64,000 nucleotides of DNA, from assembly GCA_051652785.1 (NCBI GenBank), contig JBOFUX010000051.1, forward strand, positions 84,229 through 148,228, written 5' to 3'. The number at the start of each line of letters is the position of its first letter. Positions within the stretch are counted from its first letter, which is position 1. Positions 42,624-51,686 of the stretch are shown one piece after another. A program made the translations under genes and the position numbers. Origin of the DNA: JAGNZR01 sp051652785. GTDB lineage: Bacteria > Fusobacteriota > Fusobacteriia > Fusobacteriales > Fusobacteriaceae. A model generated the notes under the pieces. That model was not told where the DNA came from, searched no databases, and saw only the letters and a list, made by a program, of their open reading frames with translations.

Positions 42624-42730
42624 AAATTTAAATAATATTTTCACCCCCCCTTGAACTTATTATTTATTTTACACATTAATCCTCCCAAGATAATGTGTAA
42701 AAGCCTTTGGATAATTCCAAAGGCTTTTTT
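42624..42730 (+). ncRNA. Predicted small RNA, unit 3 of a tandem triplet
   Basis: About 107 nt, the divergent copy. Loop 1 is ACCCCCCCTTGA (42643-42654), perfectly complementary over 8 nt to the AGGGGGGG ribosome site of porin gene 1. Stem 2 is CACATT/AATGTG, a paired change relative to CATATT/AATATG in units 1-2, and its loop is CCTCCC. The terminator is GCCTTTGG/CCAAAGGC with T6, and it can also end the convergent MupG-like transcript. Confidence 0.72.
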
Positions 42731-42734
42731 ATTT

Positions 42735-43823
42735 TTATTTTTTTATTTTTTTTAATTTAAATTTTTCCCATGGTTTTATTCTATCTAAAAAAATATGTTC
42801 CATTTCTATAATTTTTCCTACAACACTTGTTTTTCCAGAATTTTTCATATCTTTTTTAGCTATTTGAAGTTCTCCTGAATAATGCCCATAAAGATAACTT
42901 TCTATTACTATATCTCCTTTTTTTATATCTGCAGGATTGATAAGTTCAAATTTATGCCCTTTATATTTTACACGTGATTGAGTTGATCTAATCATATTCC
43001 CACTTACATCACCTCTATTAAAATGAAGTTCCTCTTCTATTATTTTAGTTTCTATTTCAGGAAGATTTTCTATTACTTCTACTTGAAACTCTAATAAATC
43101 TCTATTTACATCTCCTAATCTTCTTAACTCATCTTCTGAAGCATAGCAATTTGAAACAATAACTACATCTATTCCTTCAGCAAATAAATCTTTTGCCTGA
43201 ATTTCAACTGGAAGAGTTCGGTGCTCTTCTAGTGTACAAAGTCCCTCATCTACAGGCCAAGGACCAAATGTTCCCTCTTGCGAGTTTATAAATGCTGATG
43301 TTTTTAGTCCGTACTTCATAAAATTATTATTACAAATTCTGAAATGTTCCCTTGTTAATCCTGAATATTTATGTGGATAAAAGTTATGACACCCTAGTAA
43401 ATTATGTTTATTAGGTATATAATCCATAATCGTGTCTATGTATCTAGTATTATTACTCATATTTAATTCTATTTTTAAATTATATGGATTAAATGTCATC
43501 ATTGATTCTTCATTTCCAGAAAAACCCTCATCTAATCTTATTCCATAAGCCTCAATCTCTGAAAAAAAACTTAAATCTCCATAAGAAATTTTTAGGTCTT
43601 TAAAGATTGCTGGACTCACATCTACAATAGATTCAAATCCTAAAGAATTTGCAAAATCCAAAGTTTCCTTAAAGTCTTTTATTATTTTATTTTTATCTCC
43701 TGTAATAGAAAGTAAACAAGTAAAAATTCTTTTAAAACCATATTTTTTAGCTAAAGACATATATTTCTTATTTTTTTCTAAATCAGAATGTCCTACGTAT
43801 ATTGAAATTCCTAATTCTCTCAT
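42735..43823 (-). CDS. MupG-like 6-phospho-N-acetylmuramidase (DUF871 family)
   Basis: 362 residues. ISIYVGHSDLEKNKKYMSLA, the TIM-barrel run ELNMSNNTRY, and GCHNFYPHKYSGLTREHF with TFGPWPVDEGLCTLEEHR are typical of DUF871/MupG. Characterised members cut MurNAc-6-phosphate disaccharides in cell-wall recycling. No PTS or MurQ gene is adjacent. A TTGACT/TTAAAT promoter lies just upstream. Substrate is inferred. Confidence 0.85.
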   Translation of the reverse strand: MRELGISIYVGHSDLEKNKKYMSLAKKYGFKRIFTCLLSITGDKNKIIKDFKETLDFANSLGFESIVDVSPAIFKDLKISYGDLSFFSEIEAYGIRLDEGFSGNEESMMTFNPYNLKIELNMSNNTRYIDTIMDYIPNKHNLLGCHNFYPHKYSGLTREHFRICNNNFMKYGLKTSAFINSQEGTFGPWPVDEGLCTLEEHRTLPVEIQAKDLFAEGIDVVIVSNCYASEDELRRLGDVNRDLLEFQVEVIENLPEIETKIIEEELHFNRGDVSGNMIRSTQSRVKYKGHKFELINPADIKKGDIVIESYLYGHYSGELQIAKKDMKNSGKTSVVGKIIEMEHIFLDRIKPWEKFKLKKIKK

Positions 43824-43880
43824 AATTCCTCCATTTTATTGTATCGAATTTTATAAACTATTTTAATACTTATATCATAT

Positions 43881-43909
43881 ATTTAAACCCTATTTCTGAA
43901 TAAAGTCAA
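43881..43909 (-). promoter_or_regulatory. Sigma-70 promoter of the MupG-like gene
   Basis: TTGACT (43904-43909) and TTAAAT (43881-43886) on the minus strand, 17-nt spacer. Confidence 0.55.
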
Positions 43910-43932
43910 TTTTTTATTTGGTCACTATTGAA

Positions 43933-46716
43933 TCACTTTCTGACAAATTCTAAATATATCCGCTCTTTCATCTTGTTTTCTAACCTTATTTTAGTTTTAA
44001 TTGGTTTTTCTTCGAAATATTCTTCCACAATTCCTTTTCCTAAATATATAAATGGTTCTGTTATTTCATCAATTTTTTTAAATTTTCTCATAAAAAAATG
44101 TAAATTCACACCTCTTTGTTCACTAAATAAAAAATCTTTTCCATTTTCAGAGTTAATACTTGTGGTTTGTTTTAAATACCAATAAAAATATAATGTATCT
44201 AACAATGTATTTTCATATGTTATCTCCTTATCTATTAACTCTTCTTTATTTAAATTTATAAATAAATAATAATTCTTTTTATTTTCACTAGGATTTATTC
44301 CATTTCTATATGAACTGTGAAATTTTGAATAATTACTCACAAGTGCTACATCTCTCATGGAATAACTCGAATATAATTTTAAGAAAGGGACCCCATAATT
44401 TTTATTTTCAAATTCTTGTTTATATTTTAATATTCCATATATCAATATTTCTTCTATATAATTCTTTACGTTTATATTTTCTAAAACTTTTAAAAATATT
44501 TCACTTTTTTCAATAAGATTTTTTTTTTCATCATAATTAAAAAGTTTTATCTTTCTTTTTTTTTCATTATTATCATAAAAATTCTGATTTAGATATTTAA
44601 AACAATGAACTATACTTTCCATCTCTACGCTCTCTATCTGATTCAGTATTTCTTTTTTAGCTTGCTCTATACTTATATCACTATTATTTAATAAATATTT
44701 TATAACAAAATATTCATAGGGACGTTTTATTGGTAAAAAACTTTCTATTTCTTCCAACACTTTTTTTTCATTCTCATCTATTCTAAATATTTTCTCATCT
44801 ATTTTTTCTAAAAACTTAATATATGTTTTAGTTTTTTTTATAAATCTTAAAATATTTGGTGCCCCTTCATAGTTTAAATAATCTAGATATGTTGGGACTC
44901 TTCCTTTTAAAGATATATTTTTAAATGTTTCATATTCTTCTTTAAAATATTTTAAAGTTGAAAAATTAGTAGAGTTTATTTGTTTTAATATATTCTCTTT
45001 AGCTATTTCATCCATATTTATAACTATTTCTTTAGAAATATAATTAAAATTATTTTTTAATGCTATTTTTAGTTTATACTTCTCTTTTGTCTCATTTCCC
45101 ATTAAAGCCAACGCTATTAAATAAGTTTTATTATGATTTCCTATAAAATCTAAAACTGTTAAAAACTCTTTCCCTTTACTCTTTCTAAGTCCTCTTCCTA
45201 ATTGTTGAATAAATACTACTGCTGAGCTTGTAGGACGTAACATTAATATTATATTAACATTTGGAATATCTACCCCTTCATTAAATATATCCACAGTAAA
45301 AATCACTTCTAAATTTTGATAATTTAATTTTTCAATAGTTTTTTTTCTTTCATCAGGAGTATTTTCTCCAATTAGTACTTTTGATTTTATCCCTAATTTA
45401 TTAAATTCTTCAGCCATAAATTTAGCATGATCTATATTAGCACAAAATCCTAATATTTTTCTTCTTTCTCCAGAATATCCATAAAAATTTAATTTTTCTA
45501 CAATATAATCTGTCCTTTTATGTATCATAAGTTTTTTTGCTACTTCGTCTATTCTTGATATATCTAAATTTGATAAATCTACCTCTCTTATATCACTAAT
45601 ACCATAGTAATGGAAAGGAACTATTAATTTTTCTTCTAAAGCCTCTTTTATTCTAAGTTCCATAACTATATTATTATCAAAAATTCTATATATATCCTCC
45701 CCATCTGTTCTCTCTGGAGTAGCAGTAAGACCTAGTAAAAATTTAGGTTCTAAATAATTTAATATGGTTTTATAAGTTTCACTTGTAATATGATGTGCCT
45801 CATCAACAACAATATAATCAAAATAATTTTTATCAAAACAGTTCAAATGTTTTTTTAAACTTTGAACTGTGGCAAAAACAAATTCTTTTTCTCTTTCTTT
45901 TTTCACCCCTGTAAAAACTCCTGTACTTTTTTTCAAAATTACTTTTTCAAATGTTTTTTTTGCATTTTGAATAATTTCTTCTCTGTGAGCTATAAAAAGC
46001 ATTTTTTTAGGTTTAAATTTCATAACATCAAAAGCTGCTAAGTATGTTTTTCCAGTTCCTGTAGCTGCTATAGCTAAAGCTTTTTTTTCATTATTTTTTC
46101 TCAATTTAATTAAATTATCTAAAGTTTTTTTTTGCATATAATTAGGTTTTACTGTATTTAATTCTACATTTTTTTCACTTATTTCAAAATTGGCATAATC
46201 TATATTTTTTGTATAATCAAATTTTACATCACTAAAATATTTTTGTTCGTATACATATGATTTAGACCATATATATCTAAACTCTGATATTATATTTTCT
46301 AAATATAATGAACTATTCTTTACTATTTCTTCGCTACTCCATTCAATATTACTTTTTAATCCACCTTTAGAGAGATTTGAAGAACCTATTATAATTTTAC
46401 TTGTCTCATCACTTTTAAAAATATATCCCTTAGGATGAAAACCTATTTTTCTAGCATCATAAAATTTTATCTCTATATTTTCAAATTTATTTAAATAATT
46501 AAGAGCTTTTCTTTCTGTTATTCCCATATAGTTAGATGTTATTATTTTTCCTATAATACCTTTTTTTTCTGCTTCTTTTAGAACATCTAGAAGAATTTGT
46601 ACTCCACTAAATCTAATAAAAGAAACTATAAAATAAAATTCTTTTGAATTTATTATTGATTCCTTTACTATTGATAAAAGATCTCTATTATTATTACATA
46701 TTAATTTTGTTTTCAA
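43933..46716 (-). CDS. PLD-nuclease / superfamily 2 helicase / DUF3427 protein
   Basis: 927 residues. N-terminal phospholipase-D-like domain with HPK (about residue 94-96) and GSSNLSKGG. Then an SF2 helicase: Walker A ATGTGKT (about 218-224), VVDEAHH, GLTATPERTDGED and QQLGRGLRKS. The C-terminal 350 residues fit DUF3427. This domain set occurs in proteins linked to DNA restriction or repair. It stands alone between housekeeping genes, with a TTG start behind AAGGAGG. Defence is inferred from architecture only. Confidence 0.87.
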   Translation of the reverse strand: MKTKLICNNNRDLLSIVKESIINSKEFYFIVSFIRFSGVQILLDVLKEAEKKGIIGKIITSNYMGITERKALNYLNKFENIEIKFYDARKIGFHPKGYIFKSDETSKIIIGSSNLSKGGLKSNIEWSSEEIVKNSSLYLENIISEFRYIWSKSYVYEQKYFSDVKFDYTKNIDYANFEISEKNVELNTVKPNYMQKKTLDNLIKLRKNNEKKALAIAATGTGKTYLAAFDVMKFKPKKMLFIAHREEIIQNAKKTFEKVILKKSTGVFTGVKKEREKEFVFATVQSLKKHLNCFDKNYFDYIVVDEAHHITSETYKTILNYLEPKFLLGLTATPERTDGEDIYRIFDNNIVMELRIKEALEEKLIVPFHYYGISDIREVDLSNLDISRIDEVAKKLMIHKRTDYIVEKLNFYGYSGERRKILGFCANIDHAKFMAEEFNKLGIKSKVLIGENTPDERKKTIEKLNYQNLEVIFTVDIFNEGVDIPNVNIILMLRPTSSAVVFIQQLGRGLRKSKGKEFLTVLDFIGNHNKTYLIALALMGNETKEKYKLKIALKNNFNYISKEIVINMDEIAKENILKQINSTNFSTLKYFKEEYETFKNISLKGRVPTYLDYLNYEGAPNILRFIKKTKTYIKFLEKIDEKIFRIDENEKKVLEEIESFLPIKRPYEYFVIKYLLNNSDISIEQAKKEILNQIESVEMESIVHCFKYLNQNFYDNNEKKRKIKLFNYDEKKNLIEKSEIFLKVLENINVKNYIEEILIYGILKYKQEFENKNYGVPFLKLYSSYSMRDVALVSNYSKFHSSYRNGINPSENKKNYYLFINLNKEELIDKEITYENTLLDTLYFYWYLKQTTSINSENGKDFLFSEQRGVNLHFFMRKFKKIDEITEPFIYLGKGIVEEYFEEKPIKTKIRLENKMKERIYLEFVRK

Positions 46717-46740
46717 TATTTCCTCCTTATTGCTATATAA

Positions 46741-46782
46741 AAAAATAAGTCTAGCAACACAATTAATGCTCGACTTATTTTT
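46741..46782. terminator. Bidirectional terminator after htpG
   Basis: AAAAATAAGTC (46741-46751) pairs with GACTTATTTTT (46772-46782), with an inner AGCA/TGCT pairing. Confidence 0.85.
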
Positions 46783-46787
46783 ATTTT

Positions 46788-48611
46788 TTATTTTATTAGA
46801 GAATTTATCTTATTTATAAAATCAACAGGATTTTTTATTTGAAAACCTTCTATTAACATACCTTGATTATATAATATGTCTACTAATTTTTTTAATTCAT
46901 CACCATCACTATTTTGTAATTTTTTAAATATTGAATGATTTGAATTTAATTCTAAAACTTTTTCAGCTTTAATACCTTCATTTCCTTGCATTTCTGACAA
47001 TGTTTTTTCCATTTCCAAAGATACTTGTCCTTTAGATGAAATTGCCACTGCCGACTCTCCTAGATTCGGATTGATTTTAATTTCCTTAACTTTTTCAATC
47101 AATATATTTTGAATTTTCTCCAAAAGCTCTTTATTCTCTACTTCAATTTCTTTTTGTTTCTCTTTATCCTCTTCAGAATCATGATTTTTAAAATCTGAAT
47201 CATTTATTGATTTAAATGTTTTTTCTTCAAAAGTCATTAAAGTTTTTAATGAGAACTCATCTATTTTATCTGTTAAAAATAAAACTTCTATATTTTTATT
47301 TTTTAAACCTTGCATTTTAGGGTGATATTTTAAGATTTCTATATCTTCTCCCGCTACATAGTATATCTCTTTCTGCTCAGTCCCCATTCTTTCTACATAT
47401 TCTTTTAAACTTACATATTTATCTTCTTTTGATGATTTAAATATTAATAAATTTTGAAGTTTTTCTTTATTCATTCCAAACATATCCTGAATTCCAAATT
47501 TAATATTTCTTCCAAAAGAATCCCAAATTTTGATATATTTTTCTCTTTCATCTTTTTGAATTTTTTCTAATTCAGATATTATTTTTTTTTCTAAATGCTT
47601 TGAAATACTAGATAACTCTGTATTTTTTTGAAGAACTTCTCTTGAAATATTTAAAGAAAGCGTATCACAGTCTACTAGTCCTTTAATAAAACTAAAATAT
47701 TCAGGAATTAACTCTTCGCATTTGTCCATTATAAAAACATTTTTTGTGTATAGTTGAAGACCTCTTTTAAAATCTTTTGTATAAAAATCATAAGGAGCTT
47801 TTCCTGGAATGTAAAGTAGTGCCGTATACTCTAAACTTCCTTGAATATTTATATGAATATGATGATTTGGAGCTTCGTAATCATGAAAATTAGCTTTATA
47901 AAATTCATTATATTTTTCTTCTAACAATTCTGATTTTTTTTCTTTCCAAATAGGTTTAGTAGAATTAACAACCTCTTCTTCTATAGTAATTGGGTATCTC
48001 ACATAGTCAGAATATTTTTTTACTAATTCTTTTAATTTAGTCTCATCTGTGAAATCTAAATCTTCTTCTGTGTCTCTTATTTCTAAAATAATTTCAGTTC
48101 CACGTTCTTTTTTTTCTATTTCTTCTATTTCATAACTTCCATCTCCTGTAGATATCCATCTAACACCAATTTCAGAATAAGCGGATTTAGTTTCCAATAC
48201 TATACGCTCGGCTATCATGAAAGCAGAATAAAAACCTACTCCAAATTGTCCTATTATATCTATTTCTTCTGTTTTTTCTGTTTCTTTAATCTCTTTTGAA
48301 AATGCTTTTGAACCTGATTTTGCTATTGTTCCAATATTTTCTAAAACTTCTTCATAAGTCATTCCTATTCCATTATCTTTAATTGTTATTACTTTTTTTT
48401 CTTTATTACCAGAAATATTTATTTTAAAATCTTTTTCTTCACCTAAAATACTTATATCTGTTAATGATTTAAATTTTATTTTATCTATTGCATCTGAACT
48501 ATTCGATATTAGTTCTCTTAAAAAAATTTCCTTATGAGTATAAATTGAATGTATCATAAGATTTAACAGTTCTTTTGTTTCTGCTTGAAAACTTTTTGAT
48601 TCTTTTCTCAC
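46788..48611 (-). CDS. htpG: Chaperone HtpG (Hsp90)
   Basis: 607 residues if translation starts at GTG 48609-48611, which has AAGGAGG 8 nt upstream; the longer frame from 48647 would place that ribosome site inside the gene. GHKL ATPase motifs are LISNSSDAIDK, DNGIGMTYEEV and GQFGVGFYSAFM. It is an ATP-dependent cytoplasmic chaperone. A possible promoter (TTGATT/TATTTT) overlaps the preceding terminator. Confidence 0.96.
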   Translation of the reverse strand: MRKESKSFQAETKELLNLMIHSIYTHKEIFLRELISNSSDAIDKIKFKSLTDISILGEEKDFKINISGNKEKKVITIKDNGIGMTYEEVLENIGTIAKSGSKAFSKEIKETEKTEEIDIIGQFGVGFYSAFMIAERIVLETKSAYSEIGVRWISTGDGSYEIEEIEKKERGTEIILEIRDTEEDLDFTDETKLKELVKKYSDYVRYPITIEEEVVNSTKPIWKEKKSELLEEKYNEFYKANFHDYEAPNHHIHINIQGSLEYTALLYIPGKAPYDFYTKDFKRGLQLYTKNVFIMDKCEELIPEYFSFIKGLVDCDTLSLNISREVLQKNTELSSISKHLEKKIISELEKIQKDEREKYIKIWDSFGRNIKFGIQDMFGMNKEKLQNLLIFKSSKEDKYVSLKEYVERMGTEQKEIYYVAGEDIEILKYHPKMQGLKNKNIEVLFLTDKIDEFSLKTLMTFEEKTFKSINDSDFKNHDSEEDKEKQKEIEVENKELLEKIQNILIEKVKEIKINPNLGESAVAISSKGQVSLEMEKTLSEMQGNEGIKAEKVLELNSNHSIFKKLQNSDGDELKKLVDILYNQGMLIEGFQIKNPVDFINKINSLIK

Positions 48612-48687
48612 TTTTAGTTCCTCCTTGGATTTATATTTCATAATCATTTAATTTTAGCACTACATACTTTAAAATATCATTTTTTAC

Positions 48688-48720
48688 AAAAAAAATCAAG
48701 ACTCTTCTTGATTTTTTTTT
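48688..48720 (-). terminator. Rho-independent terminator of tpiA-gpmI-lipoprotein region
   Basis: AATCAAGA pairs with TCTTGATT around 4 nt within A and T runs, between the lipoprotein stop (48754) and htpG. Confidence 0.85.
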
Positions 48721-48753
48721 GTAATATTTTTAATTAATTTCATAACATTTTTA

Positions 48754-49053
48754 TTAGTATTGATATTTTGGTTGTTCAGTAGCTGATGGATAGTAAACAG
48801 GTCTCTTTTGTTGTTCTTCTAACTGTTGTTCCTGAATTCTATTTCCATCTTGTAAAGTTCCTACAATAGCCCCTGCTGCTGCTCCTATACCTGCTCCTAT
48901 TAAGGTTGTTTTAGTATTCTTTCCTATTGCCTGACCTAAAAGTGCTCCTGTTCCTGCTCCTAATGTTGTCCCACCAATAGCTCCAGAACCAGTATTTGCA
49001 CACCCTACTATTAATAGACTACTTAACAATAATAAAAATAGTTTTTTTTTCAT
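48754..49053 (-). CDS. Glycine-zipper lipoprotein
   Basis: 99 residues from ATG 49051-49053 (AGAGGTGA upstream). The lipobox is LLIVGCAN. It is followed by a Gly/Ala-rich zipper segment (about residues 25-67, including AGTGALLGQAIG and AGAAAGAIVG) and a Gln/Pro/Tyr-rich tail. Similar to YMGG/SlyB-type outer-membrane lipoproteins of unknown precise role. It lies 22 bp after gpmI. Confidence 0.8.
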   Translation of the reverse strand: MKKKLFLLLLSSLLIVGCANTGSGAIGGTTLGAGTGALLGQAIGKNTKTTLIGAGIGAAAGAIVGTLQDGNRIQEQQLEEQQKRPVYYPSATEQPKYQY

Positions 49054-49074
49054 AAAAATCACCTCTTAGTTTTT

Positions 49075-50595
49075 TTATTTTATAATTAAAGTATTTCCAT
49101 CCATTTCTTTAGGTTTAGAAATTCCTAAAATATCTAATATTGTAGGTGCTAAGTCTGCTAGTTTTCCATTTTGTACTTTTTTATTTTTTAATTCCCTAGA
49201 AACTAATATAAAAGGAACTTTATTAGTTGTATGCGCTGTAAAAGGTACATGTGTTATTGGATCTTCCATAAGTTCAGCATTTCCATGATCTGATGTGATT
49301 AATATTGTTCCATCTTTTTCTAACATTTTATCTGTTACTCTTTTTATGCAAGAATCAACTTCTTGAATAGCTTTCACTGCTGCAGTCATTATTCCAGTAT
49401 GTCCAACCATATCAGGGTTAGCATAATTTATTATTATTACATCAAATTTATTAGAATCAATAGCCTCTATTACATTTTTTGTTAACTCCTCTGCTGACAT
49501 TTCAGGTTGAAGGTCATAAGTTGCAACCTTTGGTGAGCTTATTAATAATCGCTCTTCCCCTTTATACGCTATTTCTTTTCCTCCATTAAAGAAAAAAGTA
49601 ACATGAGCATATTTTTCAGTTTCAGCTGTTCTTAATTGAACTAAATTATTTTGTGATAAAATTTCCCCTAAAGTATTTATTAATTCTTTATCAGTATAAA
49701 TAAAAGGTGCATCTATTGTTGCATCATATTGTCTCATACAATAGTATTTAACACCTAAGTAATTTCTATCAAACTCTTTGAACTCTATGTCTGTTAAAGC
49801 TCTTGTAATTTGTCTTGCTCTATCTGGTCTGTAATTAAAATTAATAAATACATCTCCTTCTTTTATTAATCCTTCTTCTAAAATTATTGTAGGTATAATA
49901 AATTCATCTGTTTTTCCTTCTTTATATCCTTTTTTTATAACTTCACTAGCTGAAGTTGAATGTTCTCCAATTCCATTTACCATAGCTTCATAAACTAATT
50001 GTGTTCTAGAATAATTTTTATCTCTATCCATTGCGTAATATCTTCCTGAAATTGTTGCTATTTCTCCAACACCTATTTCTTGCATTTTGTCTTCTAATTG
50101 CTTTATAAATTCTTCTCCTGATTTTGGCGCCGTATCTCTTCCATCTAAAAAAACATGAATGTATACTTTTTTTAATCCATAATTTTTTGCCATTTGAAGT
50201 AAACCATAAAGATGTGTTATATGAGAATGGACTCCTCCATTTGAAACTAAACCAGAAAAATGAATTGATTTTCCTGTTGTTTTTGCTTCTTCAAATGCTT
50301 CTACTAGTTTATCTTTTTTATAAAAATCTCCTGTTCTTACATCTTTTGATATTTCTACTAAAGGTTGATACACAACTCTTCCTGCCCCTATATTTAAATG
50401 CCCAACTTCTGAATTCCCCATTTGTCCTTCAGGTAACCCAACAGCTTCTCCTGATGCTTCAAGTTCTGAATTTGGATATTCTTTTAATAGATTTATAAAA
50501 TTTACAGGATTTGCATTTTTTATTGCATTTTTTTCTTCTTTATGAGTATTTATTCCCCAACCATCTAAAATCATTAACATTAAAGGTTTTTTCAT
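49075..50595 (-). CDS. gpmI: 2,3-bisphosphoglycerate-independent phosphoglycerate mutase
   Basis: 506 residues. The catalytic serine is in QMGNSEVGHLNIGAGRVV (about S62), with metal motifs MILDGWG and ITSDHGNAELM. It interconverts 3- and 2-phosphoglycerate in glycolysis. tpiA is upstream, separated by a terminator. Confidence 0.98.
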   Translation of the reverse strand: MKKPLMLMILDGWGINTHKEEKNAIKNANPVNFINLLKEYPNSELEASGEAVGLPEGQMGNSEVGHLNIGAGRVVYQPLVEISKDVRTGDFYKKDKLVEAFEEAKTTGKSIHFSGLVSNGGVHSHITHLYGLLQMAKNYGLKKVYIHVFLDGRDTAPKSGEEFIKQLEDKMQEIGVGEIATISGRYYAMDRDKNYSRTQLVYEAMVNGIGEHSTSASEVIKKGYKEGKTDEFIIPTIILEEGLIKEGDVFINFNYRPDRARQITRALTDIEFKEFDRNYLGVKYYCMRQYDATIDAPFIYTDKELINTLGEILSQNNLVQLRTAETEKYAHVTFFFNGGKEIAYKGEERLLISSPKVATYDLQPEMSAEELTKNVIEAIDSNKFDVIIINYANPDMVGHTGIMTAAVKAIQEVDSCIKRVTDKMLEKDGTILITSDHGNAELMEDPITHVPFTAHTTNKVPFILVSRELKNKKVQNGKLADLAPTILDILGISKPKEMDGNTLIIK

Positions 50596-50693
50596 TTTTT
50601 TCTCCTTATTTTTTATTTTTAGAATAACTTTATCTTAGTTTAATCCTATTTTCAACTTAGTTTATTTTCCTATAGTTAGTTATAAAAATATTT

Positions 50694-50740
50694 AAAAAAA
50701 GAACCACTTAAAAAAATTCAAATTTAAGTAGCTCTTTTTT
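50694..50740 (-). terminator. Rho-independent terminator of tpiA
   Basis: On the minus strand AGAGCTACTTAAA pairs with TTTAAGTGGTTCT using two G-U pairs, followed by T7. The G-U pairs work only in this orientation. Confidence 0.8.
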
Positions 50741-50777
50741 ATTTTTTTATTTTTTATTTTTTATTTCTTTATTTTTT

Positions 50778-51533
50778 TTAGTTTCCAGCTTTAATAATAA
50801 CTTCAAAAACTTTAGCCTCTAGAGAGGCTCCACCTACTAATCCACCATCAATATCTGGTTGTGCCATTAACTCTGCTGCATTTGCTGCATTCATAGAACC
50901 ACCGTATTGAATTATAGTTTTTTCTGATACTTCTAAACCAAACATATCCTGTATCACTTTTCTTATTGCTTTATGCGTTTCTTGAGCCATTTCTGGAGTA
51001 GCTGTTTTTCCTGTTCCTATTGCCCATACTGGTTCATAAGCAACTATAACTTTTTTTGCATCTTCTATTGATAATCCTGCCATTCCACCTTTTATTTGCT
51101 TAGAATTTACTTCTAACGTTTTCCCTGTCTCTCTCTCTTCTAGTCTTTCTCCAACACATAAAATAGGTGTTAAACCATGAGCTATTGCCGATTTTACTTT
51201 TTCATTAATAAATTCATCAGATTCATGGAAATACTCTCTTCTTTCTGAATGACCTAAAATTACATATTCAATTCCTATAGATTTTAGCATAACTGATGAT
51301 ATTTCTCCAGTAAAAGCCCCTGAATTTTTGGGATATATATTTTGTGCTGCTATCTTCACATTTGATCCTAATGCTACTTTTGCAAGATCTGATAACATTA
51401 TTGTAGGTGCTCCTATAACTATATCAACGTTTTTGTATCCTCCAACTAAAGATTTTAGTGCTTTTATAGTCTCTATTCCTTCTTCATTTGTTTTATTCAT
51501 TTTCCAGTTTCCAGCTACAACTTTTCTTCTCAT
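50778..51533 (-). CDS. tpiA: Triosephosphate isomerase
   Basis: 251 residues. The catalytic His is in YVILGHSERREYFHE and the Glu in VVAYEPVWAIGTGK; GNWKMNK holds Asn/Lys. It links dihydroxyacetone phosphate and glyceraldehyde-3-phosphate. Confidence 0.98.
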   Translation of the reverse strand: MRRKVVAGNWKMNKTNEEGIETIKALKSLVGGYKNVDIVIGAPTIMLSDLAKVALGSNVKIAAQNIYPKNSGAFTGEISSVMLKSIGIEYVILGHSERREYFHESDEFINEKVKSAIAHGLTPILCVGERLEERETGKTLEVNSKQIKGGMAGLSIEDAKKVIVAYEPVWAIGTGKTATPEMAQETHKAIRKVIQDMFGLEVSEKTIIQYGGSMNAANAAELMAQPDIDGGLVGGASLEAKVFEVIIKAGN

Positions 51534-51601
51534 TAAATTTTCCTCCGAAGTATTATTTTTAATTCTAAAATATTTTAATATTTTATATTCTATTTTTCTT
51601 T

Positions 51602-51630
51602 AGCATAACATATTTGTCATTTTTTTTCAA
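51602..51630 (-). promoter_or_regulatory. Sigma-70 promoter of tpiA
   Basis: TTGAAA (51625-51630) and TATGCT (51602-51607) on the minus strand, 17-nt spacer. Confidence 0.6.
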
Positions 51631-51686
51631 ATATTAGAATTTTTTTTTTAGTTATTGATTATAATTTAATCTTTTTTGTTATTTTT

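Larger units (their letters stand above)
42279..42730 (+). repeat. Tandem array of three 153-bp repeats
   Basis: Promoter boxes begin at 42279, 42432 and 42585, giving an exact period of 153 bp. Units 1 and 2 are nearly identical and unit 3 is clearly older or faster-changing. The array fills the intergenic space between ychF and the MupG-like gene. Confidence 0.93.

Noticed and set aside
42279..42730. Mini-ORFs on the minus strand of the repeats (for example GGGGGG followed by ATG AAA AAC, or an 11-codon frame in unit 3)
   Set aside because: The peptides are 3-11 codons long and not conserved between units. The T tails of the terminators and the ECF-type promoters are oriented for the plus strand, and the paired stem changes favour RNA.
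42222..42734. CRISPR array or transposon-end repeat
   Set aside because: The units are 153 bp with internal promoters and terminators, the repeat covers the whole unit with no spacers, and no cas or transposase gene is near.
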